The notes under the pieces are model-generated. The model worked only from the letters and a program-made list of their open reading frames with translations, was not told the DNA's origin and made no database searches. This document shows positions 53,315 through 58,932 of a DNA stretch of 58,932 nucleotides, in pieces. Position numbers and translations under genes: made by a program. How positions within the stretch are numbered: the stretch's first letter is position 1; each line of letters opens with the position of its first letter. The DNA lies in assembly GCA_947476045.1 (NCBI GenBank), contig CANJNZ010000022.1, positions 1-58,932 on the forward strand, written 5' to 3'. This DNA is from Chthoniobacteraceae bacterium. GTDB lineage: Bacteria; Verrucomicrobiota; Verrucomicrobiia; Chthoniobacterales; Chthoniobacteraceae.

Positions 53315-53431
53315 CGCCGCTGCGGTTTCCTCGTATTCCCGCTCTGTCTGTGCCTTCGCTTACTGAAACTCTTCGCCCACCTGCTCTGCGTCCTCCTCGA
53401 GTTTTTTGCGTTCGTGTGCCAGTATTCCAAC

Positions 53432-54118
53432 ATGCCAAGAAAGAAAGCTCGTGAAAAGAAGCCAGGAATGCCGATCCCCTTGCTCGGTGAGATAGATGCC
53501 TTTGCAATGATTGTGGACATGAATGGCTTTACGGCCATGGTGAGAGAAGCACGAAGACAAGATTCCATAGCTCAGTTTGTGCGAGACTGCCTTAGTCTTG
53601 CGATTGGTTTTGTGGAGGAAGAAGGCGGTGAAGTTGTGTCTTTTATGGGCGACGCTTTTCTGGGGGTGCTACCAGACGCTAAAAGTGCGATTCTTGCTAG
53701 CTTTGCCATCGCGCATGGACTGGACGAGCAGTGCGAGTGGATCACGAATATTCAGCAAGAGAGCCAAGATGCTTGGGCGTGTGCTCCTGGCGGGCCTTCT
53801 ATAAAAATAGCCATCGAGTTCGGACGTCTTGACGTTTCCACGATTTACAGCCGATTGCTTGGTGAACAGCGACTGCTCATTGGCGACGCAATCAATTACG
53901 CGGCTCGAATTAGTAAAGCGCCATTACAAGGTAACCGTTGTTTGGTCGGACCGAATGCCGCTAAGACAGAGTTCTCCGAATACGGACTTACGGGGCCACA
54001 CAGATTGTCCGCTGACTCCAAACCCGGAGAGCCTAATTACGAATACTACATCTTCAAGATGTCGGACGTTTGGATTGAAGGTGCTAGAAAAGCAGGTGAC
54101 ACTACATACTGGGGTTAG
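53432..54118 (+). CDS. Class III nucleotide cyclase domain protein with unusual substrate residues
   Basis: The 228-residue protein begins with a basic MPRKKAREKKPG and is one cyclase homology domain. Metal ligands are D29 (IVDMNGFTAMV) and D74 (SFMGDAFLGV). The transition-state pair is N155/R159 in IGDAINYAARI. The two purine-selecting positions, normally Lys and Asp in adenylate cyclases, read S70 and L148. That leaves the base specificity open. It starts near the truncated J-domain gene and converges with the DUF262 gene (24 bp between stops). No signal-binding or membrane domain is attached and no adjacent effector was found. Cyclases in such islands can act in phage defence (Pycsar), but this remains inference. 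Confidence 0.8.
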   Translation: MPRKKAREKKPGMPIPLLGEIDAFAMIVDMNGFTAMVREARRQDSIAQFVRDCLSLAIGFVEEEGGEVVSFMGDAFLGVLPDAKSAILASFAIAHGLDEQCEWITNIQQESQDAWACAPGGPSIKIAIEFGRLDVSTIYSRLLGEQRLLIGDAINYAARISKAPLQGNRCLVGPNAAKTEFSEYGLTGPHRLSADSKPGEPNYEYYIFKMSDVWIEGARKAGDTTYWG

Positions 54119-54142
54119 TATCTCGACTACGACAACCACGGA

Positions 54143-56290
54143 TCAAACAGCTTCTATGCTTCCCGGCGGGAAGCCAAGTAGCCGAGCTAGTCGCTTGATG
54201 TCATCGACCTTCTTGGCGTGGTCTGTGTTAGTGAAGAGATAGAGTGCTGTGCCGGGGATGGGCTTGTAACTAAAAGTGTGTTGTGTGCTTGGATTCAGGA
54301 AATCTCGTTCCGGGTCTGTCGAAAGCCGGTAGCCTATTTCTGGGTTCCCGGAAGTGCGCGCGACGCGGATTTGCTTCAATTGATCAACGATTTGTGGACT
54401 TGACTTCGCAAACAAGCGTCCCATGAGTTTCGCATGAGTCAACGCATCCGTGCGTTCGCGGATTGGCTCATCCGGCTCATTGATGCCGAGCATTGACCAG
54501 TGGATCACGATTTGCAGTCCACCATGTTGCCGTGGCGGGGTGACGATTTCTGGGGGATAAACAGATTCCGGGAAAAGATCGTTACTAATAGCCTGCGAAG
54601 GAACGTAAATTGGGCCGTCCGCTGGACGAGGCCACAGCCGAACAATGGCCCGACCAAATTCAATCCCACGATGTCTAATCTCTTTTCCAGTCCAACGCGT
54701 CGCGGCGCTAAAATGTGCGTTCAAAGACAAATTGCTTGCCGCGAACATTCGTTGCTTGTCGGTGAAACTGTTGTTGCCCAACTCCGGGTTGTAGCCAGTG
54801 AGTGTGAGGTTGCCGAGTGTGTGAACCCATCTCGCGTGCTCTTGTTCCCATGCAGCTCCAAGCATTTCTTTCCACTTGAGACCGGACGTATCGCTTTCGA
54901 TTGTCTGCGGAAGCACATGTTCAATTTGTAAGTCACGAAAATTCACCAGTTCGTGGTGACCGTGATCTTTCTCCAAGCACTCAAGAATGCGTCGGCACTT
55001 CTTTCGCTCTCCGGGATAGATATGGAATTCAGCAAGGCGCGAAATGAATGTCGCATCGTCCGGCCATCCCTTCTCAAGCCAATAACGGCGCAACTCTGAG
55101 CCTGGGTGAAGCTTGATCGTAGAAATTGCTTCCACGAACCATCGTCCATATCCACGATTCTGCTCACCGCAAACAGTCCGACGAATCACGAAGCTGGCGA
55201 GATCGCGAAGGCACTCATCGAGTTCCTCACGTCGGGTATAACCACACTCGTGTCGGTGGAGCAGAGTGAGCAAGAGAGGATGAGCGGTTGTAATGTCGAG
55301 TTGTTGAATCTCAGAGAGTCTATCCCGCAAATATTCGCGTTCGCACAACTCAGGGCGTTGTAGCCACAACTCGAAGGTTGCGAATCGCTGAAGATCTGAA
55401 ACTTGTTCAACGGTGGTCAATCCACGTTCGAGGTTCTGACGTTTGAATTCGATGTATGCCGTCTTGTTTCGGCAATAGTGCCCTTCCCTCATGAGGTAGT
55501 TTCGGTAGAACTGTGTGGGCGGGACTTTCTCGTAGCGACCGACTGCCTCGAATCGGCTTTCATAGGATTTCCAGTGCGTCTCGTGAAACTGTGCCTGGTC
55601 AGCAGGCGGAACTTGCATAAAGAGGAAATTCCGAATGAGGTCGGCCTCCTCAAGTGGTAACCCCTTCCAATTCAGGCTCTCAAAAATCTCGTAGGGATTC
55701 TCCCCATCTACGGTGATCGCGACAAGCGACAAGCGAGCCGTCAACGCGTCAAGTATGCGCCGCGCAACTTGATCACCTCCGTCGGCAATGGGTGTCTTCC
55801 ATGCCCGCTTAAAGAATGAGTGGCAGCCAATGATGCCGGTGCCCGCAACAACGCCGGGTGCCGTGCCTTCAATTGCGAGTTCATAGCTGTGACGGTCTTC
55901 GAGCCGAGGAATAACCTTGAACCGATCAAGGCCCTGACGACGGCGATGTGTCAAATAGTCCTCGTGTATTTCGTCTGCGAAATCGTCGAGATCATTCAGC
56001 CGAGCTACATCACGGAGCGCGGCGAGCGCGAGTGTGAGCGTGGTCAACCGCTGTTGGCCGTCGATCAATTGGTAGCGCGGGCCATCGCCTGGGACGTGAT
56101 GAAACGGCGTGCAAACGAGCGGACCGAGGAAATGTTTTGCTTCATCGCCGCCGTCGATCAGTGACAAGATATCCGAATAGAGGTTTTGCCATTCTTTCTT
56201 CGTCCATGAGTATTGACGCTGAAAAAACGGCACGAGGAACTGATCCCCGGAGTGAAGTATTTCGCGAACGGTTTTAACGTGAGCTTCCAT
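54143..56290 (-). CDS. DUF262/HNH (GmrSD-like) modification-dependent restriction enzyme
   Basis: The 715-residue protein has the N-terminal DUF262 domain (FLVPFFQRQYSWTKKEW, QLIDGQQRLTTLTL at 74-87). A helical middle follows, with the ESLNWKGLPLEEADLIRNFLF motif. The HNH (DUF1524) nuclease has IEHVLPQT at 456-463 and HTLGNLTLTGYNPELGN at 490-506. DUF262 hydrolyses nucleotides and the HNH domain cuts DNA; GmrSD cuts glucosylated hydroxymethylcytosine phage DNA. A further C-terminal region (about 590-715, GGLQIVIHWSMLGINEP) is not part of the standard core and may be a sensor. It is on the minus strand, downstream of the XRE gene and the unknown gene. Confidence 0.92.
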   Translation of the reverse strand: MEAHVKTVREILHSGDQFLVPFFQRQYSWTKKEWQNLYSDILSLIDGGDEAKHFLGPLVCTPFHHVPGDGPRYQLIDGQQRLTTLTLALAALRDVARLNDLDDFADEIHEDYLTHRRRQGLDRFKVIPRLEDRHSYELAIEGTAPGVVAGTGIIGCHSFFKRAWKTPIADGGDQVARRILDALTARLSLVAITVDGENPYEIFESLNWKGLPLEEADLIRNFLFMQVPPADQAQFHETHWKSYESRFEAVGRYEKVPPTQFYRNYLMREGHYCRNKTAYIEFKRQNLERGLTTVEQVSDLQRFATFELWLQRPELCEREYLRDRLSEIQQLDITTAHPLLLTLLHRHECGYTRREELDECLRDLASFVIRRTVCGEQNRGYGRWFVEAISTIKLHPGSELRRYWLEKGWPDDATFISRLAEFHIYPGERKKCRRILECLEKDHGHHELVNFRDLQIEHVLPQTIESDTSGLKWKEMLGAAWEQEHARWVHTLGNLTLTGYNPELGNNSFTDKQRMFAASNLSLNAHFSAATRWTGKEIRHRGIEFGRAIVRLWPRPADGPIYVPSQAISNDLFPESVYPPEIVTPPRQHGGLQIVIHWSMLGINEPDEPIRERTDALTHAKLMGRLFAKSSPQIVDQLKQIRVARTSGNPEIGYRLSTDPERDFLNPSTQHTFSYKPIPGTALYLFTNTDHAKKVDDIKRLARLLGFPPGSIEAV

Positions 56291-56344
56291 TTGGCCAATA
56301 AGAGTAACAATTCTGTTTCAGTTCGGGAACTGAGTTCTCACCAT

Positions 56345-56371
56345 CGTTGCCAAGCAGAGGTCTTGGCAACG
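56345..56371. other. Perfect 10-bp stem hairpin between the unknown gene and the DUF262 gene
   Basis: CGTTGCCAAG (56345-56354) and CTTGGCAACG (56362-56371) flank a 7-nt loop in the 214-bp gap. Neither side has a T-tract, so it is an operator, RNA-processing site or weak terminator rather than a classic terminator. Confidence 0.5.
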
Positions 56372-56504
56372 CAGTTCTTTCGTGGGGAATGGAGTGGAGT
56401 AAGTCCATCAATAGAATCGAATAACTCTTCGTGAAACGGGCAACGCAGGAGGAGTTTGGCAAACCGTTTCAGGATTTTTTTACCTATGTCGTTCTGTGTG
56501 GGAT

Positions 56505-57803
56505 TCATGGCCGTCCGAGGAACTCCCGAATCTCTCCGGGGCGTCGGGTGTTGCCGTATTGGACGATGCGTTTCGGTGTGATGGATGAATTGTCGGAGAG
56601 CGGCTGGCTTTTCTTTTCCTTGCCGAGTTGCGCAACGCTTTTCACTCCGGCCAGTCGCTTGGAACCCTTGAGCGCCTTTTGGTCGTCGCGGTAGTAATCG
56701 AACCACGGAATGCCCGCTTGTTTGTATTCCTCGGAGGTCAGTGGCGGATTCGGGGGGTTCGTGCCGGTGACCTGCCGCCAGACCATGGAATTGCAGAGGT
56801 GGACGAAGCAACGGCGGGTTTGGGTTTGATCCCATGCGGTGAGAGGATTGCGATCTCTGTAGATTTCCTGACGCATCTTCCCTCCAGCACCGAGTCCCAT
56901 GGATTCTTCTATTCGAAGACGGCTTGGATGGCGCATGTAACGTCTCTCATCTTCCCTCTTCACCAAAAAGTCAGAAAAGAGTCGTGGCAGCAATTCTTCC
57001 AGTGACGACGGGATGGACGTGACCACTTCTTCGCAAAAATAAACCTCGGCACTCATGGGATATGCTTGAACCTGAATTCCGCCGACATCTGCCTTGCCTG
57101 TGAGTTGTTCCTCGACCGAGTAGCCCTCGCCGAGCGGCATCGCGACAAACTGCCGGATGAGGCCCTCGCCTACGGCAAAGCCATCGAGCCAAGGCTGGCG
57201 TGGAACCACGACGTAATTTTGTGGCTCCTGCTGGAGAGGCGGAGTCCAAGGCTCGCCAGAAACCGCGTTGATTTTTCCGGCAGCGATTTTCACTGCGAAA
57301 GGGTATCGTGATGAAAACCTGATCCAGAGCGCCTCGCTCTGATACATGGGCATCAGAACACCACCCCGCTTCACCCATGAATCGGGCGTTGTCTCGGCAA
57401 AATCGTCCACAGAGCGTAGCGGAAATTGTCCCAAGCCTGCCGGGAGCGGATACGTCTCCCCATCGTCTGGAATCCGCAGTGTTCGCTGAAACTCGATGGT
57501 CAAAACGGCAGGCGATTCACCAATACCTGCATTTCCTTCGACGCATTTACGCAAAGCCTTTTCGACATCGGCTTGAGTCAGGGACATGAAGAAAGTGTAG
57601 AGACTTGCCACGTCATTATCGCGCACACGATATTTCCTGTCTGAGTCGAGCTTGTGGAGAAAAGACTCGAAGAGTCGCAGGCGATCCTCTGGCAGTTGAA
57701 GCTTTGGGAGGAGTTGCTGAATATGTTGCTCCAAAAGCTCGGTGAGTTGCTTCTCTATTTCGGGAAATATGAACGTGAGTCTGTCGTTTTTGAGTTGGAT
57801 CAT
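56505..57803 (-). CDS. Conserved protein of unknown function, coupled to the XRE regulator
   Basis: The 432-residue protein starts LKNDRLTFIFPEIEKQLTELL. A large central domain follows with strongly conserved-looking blocks: YPLPAGLGQFPLRSVDDFAE, RGGVLMPMYQSEALWIRF, VKIAAGKINAVSGEPW, PRQPWLDGFAVGEGLIRQFV and AMPLGEGYSVEEQLTG. I know this family only as widespread hypothetical proteins, with no assigned function. No nuclease, ATPase or membrane motif is visible. A GTG at 57836 overlaps the XRE stop (GTGA) and would add 11 residues. Either way the two genes are coupled. A role as toxin, sensor or effector controlled by the XRE protein is inference. Confidence 0.8.
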   Translation of the reverse strand: MIQLKNDRLTFIFPEIEKQLTELLEQHIQQLLPKLQLPEDRLRLFESFLHKLDSDRKYRVRDNDVASLYTFFMSLTQADVEKALRKCVEGNAGIGESPAVLTIEFQRTLRIPDDGETYPLPAGLGQFPLRSVDDFAETTPDSWVKRGGVLMPMYQSEALWIRFSSRYPFAVKIAAGKINAVSGEPWTPPLQQEPQNYVVVPRQPWLDGFAVGEGLIRQFVAMPLGEGYSVEEQLTGKADVGGIQVQAYPMSAEVYFCEEVVTSIPSSLEELLPRLFSDFLVKREDERRYMRHPSRLRIEESMGLGAGGKMRQEIYRDRNPLTAWDQTQTRRCFVHLCNSMVWRQVTGTNPPNPPLTSEEYKQAGIPWFDYYRDDQKALKGSKRLAGVKSVAQLGKEKKSQPLSDNSSITPKRIVQYGNTRRPGEIREFLGRP

Positions 57804-57832
57804 GGTTTGTGTGTTTTGGTTTCTCGGAAATA

Positions 57833-58195
57833 TCACCAGTCGCCGTCGCGAATCTGGCGGGAGATTTCAGACACTCGCTTGTCCGGCATTCTGCGAATCG
57901 TGCGCAGGAGTTCCGCAACCACCGTGGGCCGTTCGCGGATGATTGCCAGCAGGTCTCCCGCGACCTTTCCCGCTAGTGCCAGCAGCATATCGGGGTTCTC
58001 TCCAAGTTCCTCGGCCAGACGGCGAATGTTCTCTTCGCCCGGAGGCGGCTGCTCGCCACGCTCGATCTTGCTCAGGTAGGAAGGCTCGATGCCCACGCGC
58101 TCCGCAACTTTGCGCAGGGAAAAGGCAGGATTGTCCTTCGCTTGAGCCATCCGTCTGGCCCGTAAAGTTTCACCGAAATCAAGTTCCTTACTCAT
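57833..58195 (-). CDS. XRE-family helix-turn-helix regulator
   Basis: The 120-residue protein has an N-terminal HTH at about 25-60 (SLRKVAERVGIEPSYLSKIERGEQPP) and a helical C-terminus (DLLAIIRERPTVVAELLRTI). It probably represses its own operon: a perfect 22-bp palindrome lies one base upstream of the start codon. It is coupled by overlap to the unknown gene downstream and may control the DUF262 gene further on. Confidence 0.92.
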   Translation of the reverse strand: MSKELDFGETLRARRMAQAKDNPAFSLRKVAERVGIEPSYLSKIERGEQPPPGEENIRRLAEELGENPDMLLALAGKVAGDLLAIIRERPTVVAELLRTIRRMPDKRVSEISRQIRDGDW

Positions 58196-58196
58196 G

Positions 58197-58218
58197 GTGT
58201 GTAGTAATTACTACACAC
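58197..58218. promoter_or_regulatory. 22-bp palindromic operator before the XRE gene
   Basis: The sequence is GTGTGTAGTAA followed by its exact complement TTACTACACAC, centred at 58207/58208. It is directly upstream of the XRE start codon (58195), the usual site for autorepression. Binding is inferred from position and symmetry. Confidence 0.7.
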
Positions 58219-58397
58219 TTATTGTTTGCCGTCAAGTGCGACATCAGCAGCGGGCTGCGTAACTGCGCGAATTCTACGTCCATGCGGTGAGGAGCGCGAC
58301 TGGTGCGGCAATATCACCGAATACCAAGCGGAGAAGGGAGCCGTATTTTTTTGAAAGATTTTTGAAAGAACCGGGGAGGAGGCAGCGTTTTTTCCCC

Positions 58398-58720
58398 ATG
58401 AAAAAATCCAAACCAACACGGGAGAGGCGGGCGCTGGCGAAGGCGCGTGCGGAGGCGAAGTCGAGGCGGTGGCGGGAGGCGCATGAGTATGCGGAGCGGG
58501 TTTTTCTGAGGATGGTGAAGCGGTTGCGCGTGGAGCGGGAGGCGCGGGGGTTGACGATGTATGAAGGGAGATGGCTTCGGGGTTGTCGAGGGAGATGGTG
58601 GGGCGGATCGAGACGGGGCGGTCGGTGCCTTCGCTGATTGTGCTGGGGAAGGTGGCGCGGGCGTTTCGCGTGCCGTTGCCGAAGCTGCTGGTGGCGCTTT
58701 GCGCGCGCTGCCGTAGGTAA
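58398..58720 (+). pseudogene. Frameshifted XRE-family gene
   Basis: From ATG 58398 the frame gives a basic N-terminus and ERVFLRMVKRLRVEREARGL, then turns into low-complexity Arg/Gly. A second frame starting near 58571 continues the HTH homology: MASGLSREMVGRIETGRS, SLIVLGKVARAFRVPLPKL, to a TAA at 58718-58720. The length from ATG to that stop is not a multiple of three, so an indel has broken the gene near 58560-58575. It ends 63 bp before the right terminal repeat. Confidence 0.7.
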
Positions 58721-58783
58721 AAGCGCTTAATATATTCGACTAACGTGTTTCGCGGGGGCCGTGCTGTGATGTGCGCCGATGTC

Positions 58784-58932
58784 TGAGGTGGACCCCGTTC
58801 TTCGGCCAGAGATGATAGAAATTAAGCTATGGCGGAAAAGCGTGTGAGTGAGTGATGACGGGATGCTTTATTGTGGTCAAGGCGGAAGGGTGTGATTTGC
58901 GGAGGTGGCTCCGATAGTTTGGCTCTGGAACG
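58784..58932. repeat. Right copy of the 149-bp terminal inverted repeat, probably an insertion-sequence end
   Basis: The sequence is the exact reverse complement of 1-149 and begins at its inner edge with TGAGGTGGACCCC. It follows 63 bp after the frameshifted XRE gene. Both copies present the same element end to the inside of the window. Confidence 0.85.

Noticed and set aside
53432-58195. Complete Pycsar system
   Set aside because: Only a cyclase is present. No adjacent protein with a cyclic-nucleotide-binding, TIR or membrane effector domain is visible, so the name is not justified.
1-58932. Linear replicon with telomere-like terminal inverted repeats
   Set aside because: The left repeat interrupts a KilA-N coding sequence and the inner edges look like IS ends; a multicopy IS at contig ends explains the data more simply.

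Overview
The window looks like a chromosomal contig from a GC-rich Gram-negative bacterium, most likely Verrucomicrobiota. Reasons: a PTPDL-type secreted protein, many small secreted proteins of unknown role, large TPR/von Willebrand A (VWA) operons, a TraR/DksA protein with a histone-H1-like Lys/Ala tail directly before rpmG-rpsR, and the order ffh-rpsP-khpA. No rRNA, tRNA or CRISPR array was recognised. The taxonomy is an inference from gene style, not a database result.

Layout. (1) 1-3.8 kb is a broken defence island. A 149-bp repeat cuts a KilA-N gene. It is followed by the last ~32 codons of hsdS, an intact OLD-family ATPase/TOPRIM nuclease, an unknown partner gene, and the first ~22 codons of hsdM whose ATG has become ATA. 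(2) 3.9-10.1 kb holds secreted proteins: a beta-propeller-like protein, a transglutaminase-like protein with a C-terminal carbohydrate-binding-like domain, a GH43-like glycosidase, a GDSL esterase and a sialate-O-acetylesterase-like esterase. A 157-bp imperfect inverted repeat interrupts the run. (3) 10.2-31.5 kb is mostly core metabolism: proA, msrB, a his cluster (hisB, a ParDE-type toxin-antitoxin pair, hisH, hisA), a larC split into two reading frames by one in-frame stop, a lactonase, a lone FtsX-type permease, hemL with an M1 aminopeptidase, maf, khpA-rpsP-ffh and a polysaccharide deacetylase.

(4) 31.6-42.6 kb is a surface-polysaccharide locus. It encodes Wzm/Wzt ABC export, an FkbM methyltransferase, a sulfotransferase, a DegT aminotransferase, three glycosyltransferases and an MBOAT/SGNH O-acylation pair. 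Its centre (about 32.4-39.1 kb) is visibly richer in A+T than its surroundings, which suggests horizontal acquisition. (5) 42.7-53.3 kb has a three-gene TPR/VWA operon, a DksA-like gene with rpmG-rpsR, and a BatA/DUF58 pair.

(6) 53.4-58.8 kb is a second accessory island. It starts where a J-domain gene loses its 5' part. It carries a class III nucleotide cyclase lacking the usual purine-selecting residues, a DUF262/HNH (GmrSD-like) restriction enzyme, a conserved protein of unknown function coupled to an XRE repressor with a 22-bp palindromic operator, and a frameshifted second XRE gene. The window ends with the same 149-bp repeat, inverted. The two defence-like islands therefore sit at the two ends next to identical repeat copies, probably the same end of a multicopy insertion sequence.
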